Source: Euptelea pleiosperma
Lineage: Eukaryota > Streptophyta > Magnoliopsida > Ranunculales > Eupteleaceae
Direction of reading: 5' to 3'
Assembly: GCA_035048495.1 (NCBI GenBank)
Contig: CM068552.1
Coordinates: forward strand, 18,106,154 to 18,170,153
Length of the DNA: 64,000 nt
Below the pieces are notes generated by a model. That model saw only the letters and a program-made list of their open reading frames with translations, was not told the origin of the DNA and ran no database searches. Below, piece after piece: positions 11,809-25,100 of the stretch. A program made the translations under genes and the position numbers. Within the stretch, counting starts at the first letter, position 1. Each line of letters starts with the position of its first letter.

Positions 11809-11925
11809 ATGAGCCACATATCACATTTTTAGAGGACATTGAGCATGTAGATGTTTGGCCAATCTCTAAGTGGACCGACAAACCAAAAATCAACTTGACT
11901 AGTGATTTTGAATTCTTCTCGTAAT
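11809..11925. repeat. Partial copy of the G-box-tipped MITE family
   Basis: It starts CCACAT at the position where other copies carry CCACGTGG, then continues TTTTTAGAGGACATTGAG, GATGTTTGGCCAATC and CCAAAAATCAACTTGAC as at 30786-31060. The other end is missing. Confidence 0.55.
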
Positions 11926-12244
11926 AACTTAAATCAAAGACATATATAATAATAATACGATCGTCTACAAAAGCATCATTCCCATTGTTATATGCTCCTT
12001 CCATCAAAATGATGAGTAAAAAGGTGGAAATAGAACAGAGCCCGAAGAAGAGACGAGGCAAGTCGAAAGCTAGAATCCGGATAAACTGTATAGATGAAGT
12101 CAAATTGTCCAAGAAATTCCATCAAAAAGATTTTAGACAGCCAAAAACAACTTTTAACATCGGCAATACAAACACACGAATCCCAAAGTCTAAAAATAAA
12201 CAAACAAAAAGTCAAAAATTAACCGTCCATACAAAAAATTGTCT

Positions 12245-12440
12245 AATCCTTTTGGCCCAAACCCTAATGTCGTGATCCAAGGTTGAAGAAAGGGACATTA
12301 TTGTCATTTTCAAAAAAATACTGTTAGTCAAACTTTAGTCAATAATGGTAGACCGGGTCATATAGGGGTATGTCAGCTTTTTCAAATTGTGGGGGTACGT
12401 CCAATTTAAAGATAACTTAGGGGTATGTCAAAAATTCCAA
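12245..12440. repeat. Lone terminal repeat related to the Pack-MULE at 8278-9661
   Basis: It shares CAAGGTTGAAGAAAGGGACA, TTTTTCAAATTGTGGGGGTA and the end GTCAAAAATTC with the right terminus of the Pack-MULE, with several differences. No matching left end was found, so it is a solo end or the remnant of a second element. Confidence 0.65.
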
Positions 12441-12546
12441 TGTCAAGTAAAAGGCAACTCAAGACGGTGGTCCACGTCCAATACAAATCAGGTCCTCATA
12501 CATTGATCATACAGGTGGTACTGGCACCCACGTTCTAGCAAATTCC

Positions 12547-12835
12547 AAAATACAACGTGGAGCACTCATTCAGGCCCACTGACCCATGAATGTTTGGCCC
12601 ACCTTTAGATGGATCTACACACCAAAAATTGCTTGATTGGTGATTTCTAGCAGTTAGATTTGAGCACCCAAAAAATATTTGAATCTAAGGGCTAGAAATC
12701 ATCCAATTAAATGCTCAGATTCACCTGCCTGAAAGCACCAATTAAGCTGATTTGTGGTGTAGGTCCACCAAGAGGTAAGCCAAAGCTGGTCAAACATCCA
12801 TTGGTCAGTGAGGCCGAGAGAGTATTCCACGTGGC
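12547..12835. mobile_element. G-box-tipped MITE upstream of the nonaspanin gene
   Basis: Inverted termini: the left end reads AACGTGGAGCACTC...CACTGACCCATGAATGTTTGGCC. The right end, inverted, reads GCCACGTGGAATACTCTC...CACTGACCAATGGATGTTTGACC. The right tip carries an intact CACGTG at 12828-12833, about 300 bp before the start codon of the TMN1 gene. Related copies lie at 11809, 30786 and about 38750. Confidence 0.65.
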
Positions 12836-13136
12836 ATTTTGGGAGGGGACTTAAGTCCTCGGGGACAGCAAACTAGCGTTCTGATTGGACCATCACGCTT
12901 CCGTGTGGGGTCGGGCGTTGGGACTGGGACTTTGATCTTGGCTCCGGCTTAGTAATTCTCTAACATCAAAAGGTATTTGAAGAGGAAGAATTGACAGGCC
13001 GTTCTATTCGCAAATCTGCAAAGGCAGAGTGAAATCAGGGTCTCTCTCTTTCTCTCGAGCCAGTCCAGAAAGAAAGCAAAGCAAAAGAGGGGGGCGAGGG
13101 TCTTGTGTGCAGATCCGACCGTCGACCACGACCGCG

Positions 13137-16100
13137 ATGCTTTCCACCGTCCGATCCTTGTCTCTCTTCTTCGCCATCTCTCTCTTCCTTCATGTTGTCT
13201 CCACTCTGGCCTTCGCTTCCGAGTCAGATCACAAGGTAAAGTGCACGCTCTATCACCGTATGATCTCTAATTAGCTCAATTTTTTGTAGATCTTCTGCTT
13301 GATTTGTTATTTCTCTGAACTAATTTCGTTTTCTTCAGATCCGTTAAATTAAAATTTGTCTCAACGACCACAGATCGCTTAATTGAACCTAGTAGTCATA
13401 GTGGTAGTAGTGTTGTTTGATGTTGATTTTCAGGACTGTCTGTGTGTAGGATTAGATCTGAACTAGGTTAGGTTTGTTTCTTTGTGTCGTCTCGGATCTC
13501 TTTTTGGCCTCATTGTTTCGCATCCATTTTAGATTCTATCATCTTTTGCTTATTTTTTGTCATTTTGTATTGTCTTGTTTATACAGTTGATGTGTGAATT
13601 ATTTAGGAGATCTTTGCCCCAATCAGTTTAGAATACGTTCTTCAGTCTGATGGAGAAATTTGTGGTGTTTTTGTGCGAGTTTCGCTGTATTTTTTTTGTA
13701 GAAATAAGTTTGTTCTGGTTATGCGGAAGCATGCTTGACCAAAGTTACGAAGAAATGCTATCGCAATTTGTGTTGCAATTTAGACACCTGAGGTGTTTTG
13801 GTGACTGCACAGCTCTATGTCAATTACTGAAACATCCTCAGATGTCCACGTGTTAACACAAGTTAGCGAGAAGTTATGGAATGGAGTCCTGTGCTCTCTC
13901 TTTTCAATTTTTTTGTTAGAAGCACAGTTCATTATCTCGGTCCATCTTGGCTGGGTCGTCTCGTTCCGGTGTGGTAATCGTTTCGTGCCAAAAGCGTAAT
14001 TTAAGTAGCTAAACTGGTTTAAAACCTTATTTTCATGGTATGTTTGTATAAAAACTGTAAACCAAATTTGTAGCCTAATTAAGCATTAAAAAATAGTTTA
14101 ATCTCTACTAGACATTGATTTTTTTTTTTACATTGTCTCGTTCCGTCTCGGTCGAGAAGTCTAGTTTCATCAGCTAACTGAGAGAACGAGGCAGGACGAT
14201 ATTTTAAATCTTTGTTTATAAGTATGCATTGTAATACTGGTTTGAATTTTGTTGCGTAAGGATTATTTACTGGATTTATGTTAATAAAAGATTTGAGGAC
14301 ACGCATTAACAAAAGATACTGCTCTAACTGGACTTATGTTGTCTACCCCAAATATTTGGGATAAGGCACTGTTAATGATGATGATGATGAACACATACGG
14401 GGATATAAACAACATGATATTAGTGTAGAAGAATATGATTAAGTTTGTATGGTCCTCTTGCGATGAGATTTAGCTCGTGAGATTCTCAATGCTGCCTGTA
14501 GGACCTTAGATTTGGTTTGTTATGAGTTATGACTTGTGACAAGGTTAGAGTTTTTTAAGAAAATCTAAGATCAGTGGATGATCTTCTTAGTAAATTCTAA
14601 GAACAGTGTTGCATTGCAGCCTTTTGGAGTATATGAAGTACAGGAGCATTACGGGCATTTCTAGTTCATTGTAAGGGGGATGACAAAAAAAAAACCAATC
14701 GGGAAATGATAAATGAGCTGTTCTATCCTCTAGAAGGATCTTGAAGAAAACTGGAGGAAAAGAGAGGGCAGCTGGAATTTGAACTGCAAAAAAATCTTGG
14801 TTTTGTGTTGATGTGTGTTTTTCCTGTCAAAGCATGTCTCTAATCCCTACTTTCTGAATGAGACAAGTATCCCAAGAGTTGAATCTCTATTGAGACATGA
14901 GAGGCTATGGAGGGATGTTTAAATCACATTTGTTGTTGAAAAGTAGTTGTAGAAAACATCGAGACTATTTCTGATAGATTGTTTTTTTTTATAAGTGTAA
15001 ACTTTATTAGAAAGCTAAAGAAGAACAAGACAAACAAGCATCAAGGCTAAAAGAGGTCGAGATGACCTACGAAAAGTCGAGGCAGGTCCAAAAAGATACA
15101 AACCCTAGCCACACTCCCTAGGGAGAACCACCCACATCAATCCCTAGAACAAAGAATGTTCATGCAAAAAAACAAAGTCTTCGAAAAATAACCCCCTGCA
15201 TTCCAAAACCGCCTTGTACCACAAGAACTGTAATCCCTTAATGTTGAGGATAATTGAAGCCTCATCTTCACTCTTGCCTTCGAAAGCCCTTTGTTTGGAT
15301 AGTTGATGCATTACTTTTGTTATGCAGGCAAGTTTATATATGTTGAAAGGATTGGCAAAATTTGTTGTTAATCATTATCTTTGCATTTTTTTTGTTTTAG
15401 TTTTTATCCAAGCCATCCAATCTTTTAGATTGTGGTGTTTAGACATTGTAGATGTGAGCAGAACTGTAACTGCATAGTGAGACACCATTCTGCATTGTGA
15501 GGCTGAGTGATGAGGACATCAAATTGTCCTACCCTAGAGTGTACTAGAGGAGGAGAACTGGAGCCATACCTGCGTCATTATATTTTGATGACTTCTATGT
15601 GGGCCCTGCTTCAAGTTCTTCGTCACATTGGGAGCGGAAGATCCCATATGCATAGTATCTTGAAGATTCCACACTGGAAAGATGCATGTGGGCTGCAATA
15701 AGGATCTCTTTGTTAGTTGTTAGTTTTGGTTTTATTATTGGTTTGGGTGTCTTAGCAATATTTTAATATTTGTGGGCCTCATTGTAATTTTTGTATTTGC
15801 ATAAATGGGCTGTATTTTATTTCAGCTATTGGATGTCTTTAGTTGTTTTGGATGGTCCAAATTAGATTTAGGGATTGGAGTTAATATAAAAACTCTCATT
15901 GTTATAAATTGAATTATTGATGAATGAAATTGAAGAACCAAGCTTTTGAGAAACTCCTATGAAAGGGTTTGGTGTGAAGCCATTACTTTGGTGTGATTCC
16001 AAGGTAAATTTATTGTACTCTTCTCCTCTGTTCTTCCCCTCTTGATTCTTTATTCCTCTTTATTCTTTTTATTTGATCTGGTTCAACCCAAAAAAAAACC

Positions 16101-19100
16101 CTATCCGTACACCATCTCCACCCCAAAAACCTAATATACCCCCATCCCAACCTAGCTATACCCTACCCCCATCCCAACCCTAGTTGCACCACTCCCCACC
16201 CCTACTACACCCTGTGGCACACCTCTATGCCCTTGATCTCCCCTGTGGCACCCCTATTCTCCCTCTCTCTTCTTCCTTTGGCTTACCCTGACATCCCTAT
16301 ACCTTACGGCACCACCAAAACCCCTTCTTAACCCTGTGGCACCCCTATAACCTAGTTCTCCTCTGCGTTACATCATCTATTCTCTCATTCAGCCTAGAAA
16401 CCCACTTGAATCTCTTGGTTTCCCTCTATAACCCCATCTATTCTCTCATTCGGCCCAGAAACCCACTTGAATCTCCTGGTTTCCCTTTGTACCCCAGAAC
16501 TTTAATTAAACCTTGCTGAACCTAATTTTATTTATTGAATCATTGATAATGAATATGGCGAATCTACATGTGTTGATTGAACCCTAGGCTAGTGGAAGTT
16601 CTGACTTCCATTGAACCCTTCGATCAATAATTGGAGGTTCGTACTGCTGGATTGTGATTTTTTTTTTACCTCGAATTAATTATTTTAATTATCTGCTAGC
16701 ATCTCTAAATAATTGTGGTAGATTTCAGATTTATTTTATGCTTCATATTGCTCATGGAAATTTAATTTTGATCTCAAATTATCATCTAGGCTTAGTTTTC
16801 ACAGTCCTGCATCACCGAGAGCCCTATGTGGAGGCACACCCATGACCAGAAATGGTATTAGAGGTTTGGAGTGAATGAATGTTATGTAGTTTGTTTTGCT
16901 TCTTTTTCCTTATATCAAAAATCTCAAGGAAGATGGTTACACGTTGTGAGTGACCAAGAGGCAAGTGCAGAGGCATACTCATGGCCATTAATAATATTAG
17001 AACTTTGGAGCGATTGAACCAAATCATACTAAAGTATCATAGATTGTCTTTCTAGAAAAATCAGTGAACAAAATAATAGGTTGAGACACAATTCTTGCTA
17101 AGCGGCTTACAACCTAAGCTCGTATTACACCTTATGAATAGATTTATAGCTTTTATTACCTGTGTATCTGGATCTTTTTTTCAACTTTGGTTCATCAGTT
17201 GAAGAACTTTCTAAGGTGTTATTCATAGTTTTTCTCTTAGCACGTCTTTCATTGGAATGGCCAATGAAAATAAAGCCCAAGCCTATCAGACAGGTTCAGG
17301 GTCATATCAAACTGAATTAGAGAAAAACTAATTCTGTATTTGAAGTAATGCCTTAGAAAGTTCTTGTTCCCTCATACCAGAGATAGAGCAGGATCGGCTA
17401 CAAGTTTGATAATAACAGAGATAGAGAGAATTTTTTTGAGAGATACAAAGAGAGAGAGAGAGAGAGAGAGAATAACAAAGAAAGATACAGCGAGATAGAG
17501 AATAGCAAGTAAAAGTAGAAAATTTTACTCCGAGAGACAATTGAGCTCTTGTTCTCAATTTATAGAAGAAAGCGGAATCGAAACCTTTGAAATCCGGAAT
17601 TCTCTGGAATTTGGTAAAAGATTCAACTTAGACTTGGTAGAACTATTTGTCGGTGAGTACTGTAGCAATAGTGACTTTTACTGTAGCACTTTTTGTCTTT
17701 TTGTGAAATTTGTCAAGTGGATCAACTTTCGGTGGTATGGCTTAGACACGGCTTTGGAGGAAGACTTAAATACGACTGTGAGACGATTTTGATACGGCGT
17801 TGGCTTTGAGAACGGCGTTGTCACACGGCTTTGGAGACCGGCTTTGACATGGCTTGGAGACTTTTTTGATCTTTCTTCAATCATTATTTGAACTTACTTT
17901 GAATTCTTTTGTATTGCGGCATGATCGGATAATTCTTGACGGGGGCTGATTGAGATATTTGTCATCATCGATGGTGATGCTTGTTTCTTTTTTGAAGGTA
18001 AGGCATTTTTGGAAACAATTTGTTTGATATGCAACACATCAGCTATATTCTTTTGAACAGGAGATCTTGGAGATATTAATTTCGCGATTGAGGATCTTTG
18101 AGATGATCGATTTGTTGTTGAGGCAATTCTTGTGATTATTGTGCATATCGCAGTTGAGGCTTTTGGAATGATCCATATTAGAAAAAATCTTCTACAGTTG
18201 GTTCTATGTCAGGGGCATTTATGGAGTCAGAATCGTCCTCAAGGTGGACTGATGGTGTTGGAGAAGCTTTGGAAGAAACTATTTCTTTGAGCATGAATAC
18301 TTCATTACACAATTTTTGAATTTCTTTAAGAGCTTTGGCAAGGCTTTGGGATGAGGAAATGGCATATTTGAAAGTCTTACTTTGAAGTTCGAGACGGAGA
18401 GTTGGCACCTCTCATTTTTGGATGTTCTGAAGGAATTCTCTGGTTAAAAAATCAGGAAGAGAATTTGAAGATCCTTTAATATAAGTAATATCAAAATCAA
18501 AGATAGAAAGAAGAGCTTGCCATCGGGCAAAAATATGCTTGGAAGCAAGATATTTAACATCCTTTTGTAAAATTTCTTTGGCAGACTAATAATCAACACG
18601 AATTAGAAATTTTTGGTTTAAAATATCGCTTTGAAATTTTTGAACGCATAAAACAATGGAAAAGACTTCCTTTTTGACGGTGGCATATTTGCTTTGAACG
18701 GGATTCCATGTTCCAGATGAGAAGCGAACAATTTTTTGAGTTATCCGGATATCTTTGAAGAAGAATGCCTCCATAGCCAAAATCAGAGGTGTCGGTTTGA
18801 ATTATTTTAAAATATTCAGGATTCGGGATATTAAGACATGGAATTACTTTCACCTTTTGTTTAATTGCTTGAACAGCTTGAGTGTGTTCTTTGGTCCAGA
18901 TGTCTTTGTTATTCTTGCGAAGCCGGTTTTGAAGAAGTTGTCGTTCTTTGACAAGATTTTTGAAAAAGTTGGAGACATAATTTAAACAACCTAGAAATCG
19001 TTGAAGTTGTTTTTTATCAGTTAATGTGTCGGAAAATTTTTCTGCGAACAGGATAACGCGCGTTTATGGGGGTAAGAGTTTGATTTTCAATTTTGTATCC

Positions 19101-22100
19101 TAAAAATTGAACAGTGGTTTGGAATAATTTTATTTTTGCGTTGAGAGAGAACTAAACCATTTTTGATAATTATTTCTTTGAAAATATGAAGATGTTTCCA
19201 ATGTTGGTCAGTGTTTGAGGAGAAAATAAGAATATCATCGATGTAGATGATAATAAAAAATTTAAAGGGATGGAAAATATCATTCATAATATTTTGAAAT
19301 TCAGAGGAGGCATTTTTGAGTCCAAAAGGCATAACATTCCATTCAAAGTGGCCCAAGGGGACTGTGAAAGCGGTTTTGTAACGATCTTGTTTTTGTATTT
19401 GGATTTGCCAGAAGCCATTAAATTTGGAAAAGATTTGAGCATTGCCAATGCGAGAAATTAAATCTTGTTTATTGGGGACAAGAAACCTTATTGCTTGAAG
19501 TACCTTGTTTAGTGGTTTGTAGTTGATAACCAACCGCGGTACTCGTTCTAATTCGGCAGAGTTTTCGACATAGATTGCAGCACAACGCCAAGGAGATTTC
19601 GATGGTTGGATTAGTTTTTTGTTTAAAAGGTCTTTCTTAAAAGTAAGACTTTCAAATATGCCGTTTTCTCATCCCAAAGCCTTGCCGAAGCTCTTGAAGA
19701 AATTCAAAAACTGCAGAGTTAAGTATTTATGCTCAAAGAAACAATTTCTTCCAAAGCTTCTCCAACACCATCAGTCCACCTTGATGACGATTCTGACTCC
19801 ACAAATGCCCCTGACACAGATCAGCTGCAGAAGATTTTTTCTAATATGAATCCTTCCAAAAGTCTCAACTGCGATATGCACAATAATCACAAAAATTGCC
19901 TCAACAACAAATTTTTTCCAAAAATGCCTTATCTTCAAAAAAGAAACAAACATCACCATCGATAATGATAAATATCTTAATCAGCTCCCGTCAAGAATTA
20001 TCCGATCATGCCGCAATGCAAAAGAATTCAAAGTAAGTTCAAATAATGATTGAAGAAAGATAAAAAAAGTCTCCAAACCATATCAAAGCCGTACCACCGA
20101 AAGTTGATCCACCCGACAAATTTCACAAAAAGATAAAAGTGCTACAGTAAAAGCCACTATTGCTACAGTACCCACCGACAAATAGTTATGCCACGTCAAA
20201 GTTGAATATTCTACCAAATTTCAGAGAATTCCGGATTTCAAAGGTTTCGATTCTGCTTTCTTATATAAATTGATAACGAGAGCTCAGTTGTCTCTCGGAG
20301 TAAAATTTTCTACTTTTCTTTGCTATTCTCTATCTCACTGTATCTTTTTTTGCTATTCTCTTTCTCTCTCTCTCTGCATCACCGAGAGCCCTATGTAGAG
20401 GCACACCCATGACCAGAAATGGTATTAGAGGTTTGGAGTGAATGAATGTTATATAGTTTGTTTTGCTTCTTTTTCCTTATATCAAAAATCTCAAGGAAGA
20501 TGGTTACACGTTGTGAGTGACCAAGAGGCAAGTGCAGGGGCATATTAGAACTTTGGAGCGATTGAACCAAATCACACTAAAGTATCATGGATTGTCTTTC
20601 TAGAAAAATCAGCGAACAAATTAATAGGTTGAGACACAATTCTTGCTAAGCGGCCTACAACCTAAGCTCATATTACACCTTATGAATAGATCTATAGCTT
20701 TTATTACCTGTGTATCTTGATCTATTTTTCAACTTTGGTTCATCAGTTAGAGTCGTCCCATTGGTGTTTGGAATTTTAATGATGCGAAGTAAGATACCTG
20801 CTTTAAGGCCTCCGCATCTTTAAAGGCAATATTTCAAGTCCTTTGAAGTCGGAGGGGGATTTGACTCTCAGGGATGCAAATGATGTAGCTGATTCCTTAG
20901 CTACGAATGATGTAAATGGAAATTCGTTGTATGTGGGAAGCTCTCTTCTCTAATCTTGTAATCTATTTCTTGTATTATCAATAAAATTGTATTTATCAAA
21001 AATAAAATAAAATAGAAACTTTGATAATTGTTGAAGCCTTGATTTTTTAGAGGGAGACTTGGGAAAATCTCCATACGACAGTTTCTGTAGAAATACTCAA
21101 AATTTCATTCAATAACCCTAATATTTCTTCTACAATGCTCTCAAACAACTATATATAAGAAAATAAAACTCTAAACCATAACTTGGGACCTAAGTAACAA
21201 ATCTCAACAATCCATTTGAAGTATAACATAAGAATTTTTATAATGACTAAAATACCCTAAATCATGTCACTAGGACTAAGTAGTTTTTTTTTTACGTCGG
21301 AGCTGTAAGATGTTAGAATCTTGACAAAAGCTTAGAAAATATATATAGGGCCTTAACACGGCTAATAGACAATAGCACTAAGAATGTATCCATTGCAGGA
21401 TAATATGGGGCCTTAACACGGCTAATAGACAATAACACTATATATAGCTTAATTATGGTATGTTGTCAAAAATGTTGTCCCCCGATCTTGACCACATATA
21501 TATATATATATATGGTCAGGATCGGGGGACAAAATTTTTGACAACATACCATAATTAAGCTTTAGAACTAGTTATAGTACTTCATTTAGACTTTTGACAC
21601 GAGAGTACGAGATAATACATTCCCTATGTATCATCTCAGTATACTACCGGAATGAGACAGAATGAGATTTGGATCCATGTATAAAAGCCAACAATAACTT
21701 ACCTATGACCTGAGGAGGCCATAACCACATGGGTCAATGACTAGCTTGGCCAATGCCCAATAAAACTGTTGTGCAATGTAGCTACAATACTTGAGTCCAC
21801 GACATGATGGAATGTGGTACCAGTTGGGGTACAAACATATTGCTCATACGGTCATAGACACAATCCCAGGCATTCAAATAAGGAGGTTAGGGTTATGAAT
21901 ATGTATCCCATTTACTACGAATAGTATGTCTATGACTGCACCAATTGGTCAATTTCATAATGTTGCGGGCCTTGTACTGCAGCTACGTTGCACACCCTTT
22001 TTATCAAGCCCATGAAAAGGTGGAGATGATGAGGGGAGTTGTAGATCCATGTGGTTATGACTTCCACAAGTCATAGATAAACTGTTTGCGTCTTTTATGT

Positions 22101-25100
22101 ACGTGTATTACATGTGACGTAGGACGGGATGTCATTCTGCGATTTTTGGGGGGAATAAAGTTACTATTCACGTGACGGTAACACTAGTGTATTCACGCAA
22201 CACTATTCATGTGGTACTATTCACGGGTTAGGGTTTAAAGATGGATTGGGTATGGTTTGGGTTTTTTCAGGTAAGAAATTGACCCAAAAAGAAAATAGAG
22301 ATGGAAAAAGAGGAGAATAAGAGAGAAGAGAATGAGAGGGAGATAGGGATAGAAAGATACATTCGGCTTCACATAGAATTAGTTTGGATTCGCACGAAGG
22401 TAGAGCGATTTCGCACTACGAGAGAGATTTCTATTTCTTCATTCATAAATTCATTATTAAAATCAAATGGTACATCACCTTTTATAACTCTCTACTTGAA
22501 CTTTCCTAATTCTAATCTAATTGAAATTAGAAACTCCTAATACAAGTCAATTATTGCAATCAATAATAAAATCCTAATTGGAAATAAAATCTCTCAAAAT
22601 CCTAATTTGATTACAACTCGCCTATCAAAAAAAAAAAAAATTGATTACAACTCAACCTCTATCTAAAATAGAAAAATCAGAACAAATGGGTCCACCGTCC
22701 ACTTGCTTGACCGGGCATAGATTCGGTGTAGCGCGGACTATTGTAGTAGAATGCTCCTGGATCAACATGATTTTGAGCAATTAAGTGTGTAGAAACACAC
22801 TCCCTGCGAGACTTGAGGATCACCGACCTCATTTTCCAAAATTATGTTTGTCATGTCTTCAAAAGAATCTTGATCTTCGACTGTCTCCCCTTGATTTGGA
22901 TTTATTGTTTTAGGTTGCATCAAAATCTTTTGACGAAATTTGTTTTTAGGCCATTAAGAAGATTTGTGAACGCAAGATTTTTCTCAATGTGGATAGAGAG
23001 GGAGGGGTGACTTTCCTCCACTTCCATACACAATCCTTGTCATATCCATAATCTCTGCGTTTTTTGGGGTTCAGAGGTTCTCTGGTAGTTGTCTTTCCTG
23101 TACTCAACACCCTCTAAATATGAGAAGGGTGTGAGTATATCATTCTCAATGCATGTTGGTGTTACTCTACTGGTAATATATGTTTTCGATTATGGGATCT
23201 CTATTCTATTATGAATTACTATATCCTGTGTAAATGAATTTACAATCTTGGCTTAGTGATTTCTAAGTTTCTACTTGGAATGACCTACCATCTCTTGCTT
23301 TTTGAGTCTGAAAGTTTTGGCAGAATACAGATTCCTATTGGTGTATATTCCAATTTTTGTTGTAGTTTGTTAGCTTTTCTCTTGTGAAGCTTTGCACCTA
23401 CCATCAGTTCAAGTCATAATTAATTTGCTTTCTTAGTTGTTTTTGTTCATGAGTAGAAGGCACAGCAGGCAGTGACTGCACTAAACTTAATTGTATGAGC
23501 ACCCAAATTACAGCTTTTGCTTTACAAACAGTACGCTTGATCTTCTGCTGTGCGGTGCCTAACAATATTTAGATGCTAAGAGTTATTTATCCTTTTGGAT
23601 TTTGCTAACAGGTTTTATGATTTCTACCTGCAGTATCAACCAGATGATCTGGTTACCCTTTGGGTGAACAAAGTTGGCCCTTACAATAATCCTCAAGAAA
23701 CATACAACTACTACAGCCTTCCATTTTGTCAGCCACCTGGCAATGCTGGTCACAAGTGGGGTGGACTTGGCGAGGTTCTGGGTGGAAATGAACTCATTGA
23801 TAGCCAGATTGAAATAAGATTTCAGAGTATGTAGACCTTCTTGTTATATCCTTCATTTTGTTATTGGATTATGGCTAAAGAAACAATGACCATCATTTGA
23901 CAATGTGAATGGGCAGAACCTGTGGAGAAGAGTTCCATCTGTGTAATTAGTCCAGATGCTGCAACTGTTAAACAGTTCAAAGATGCAATTGAGAATTCAT
24001 ATTGGTTTGAATTCTTCATGGGTATGTTGTTTATTTTTAACTTGCTTTCCTTACTAATGCATTTTTATTTTATTTTTTTGCTTCATGATATATAAGTTTT
24101 GGTAGATTTGAACATAGGGTTACTCTTTGTCATATTCCTTATATGGTGGGAGGTTGAGTTTTTTGTTTGTCTATCTATTATATTCCTTTTTTCTTAAGTT
24201 ACAATTTGAGTGCTAACTCTTTTAACTTTTTTTCTGTCTCTTCATTTCTGCCCCATGCTGAATTATCGTCCAGATGATCTGCCTTTATGGGGTATGCATT
24301 CATGTCAACTTTTATTTGTTCGAATTTTGAATACTTTAAGATAGTTTGATCTGAGTCTTATTGTATCTAAATTATTCTCGATGATCAGGCTTTGTTGGTG
24401 ACCTGCGTCCTGATAAAAATGGTGATAGCAACAAACATGTGCTTTACACACACAAGAATATTATTGTTAAATACAATGGAGATCAGGTTTGTGGCTTCAA
24501 ATTGTGTGTGGATCATGTCTTGGATATATTTTGGACCTGTTTCTGGTATTAACTTTGAGTAAGTTTTTATCTTGCAGATTATTCATGTTAATCTCACTCA
24601 AGACGGCCCTAAACCCTTGGAAATAGGGAAAGCATTGGACATGACATATTCTGTCAAATGGATTCTAACAAATATCACTTTTGCACGACGTTTTGATGTT
24701 TACTTGGACTACCCGTTCTTTGAGCACCAGGTGCATAAGTGGTTATAATGGCAGGTTTTATTTGTGCATTTTATCTCATGAGTAGAACTGTAGAACAACA
24801 GGTGGTACTTTTAGCTATTTAAAAACGCCATATTTGCAGTTCGTACACAACTATACTTACTGGTTGTAACCTTGGGATAATTTCGCAGACATTGTGAAGC
24901 TGAATGTCATCGAAATCAAGTTCCAAGTATTGCTAATGTTTTTAAAATTACTTATAAAAAAGGTTTATTAAAATTTCCACTGCTGAAGCTGTAAATGTGA
25001 TCTTGTATTTGCAGATTCATTGGTTCTCCATTTTCAATTCGTTCATGATGGTTATCTTCCTCACTGGCTTGGTATCAATGATATTAATGCGAACTCTTAG

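Noticed and set aside
11729..12275. ORFs of 127, 96 and 75 codons
   Set aside because: No recognisable motif; they overlap MITE and MULE remnants and contradict each other on opposite strands.
16807..20748. Reading the whole interval as an LTR retrotransposon with A as its LTRs
   Set aside because: A does not start TG or end CA, there is no integrase, the arms are inverted, and the polymerase segment fits pararetroviruses better.
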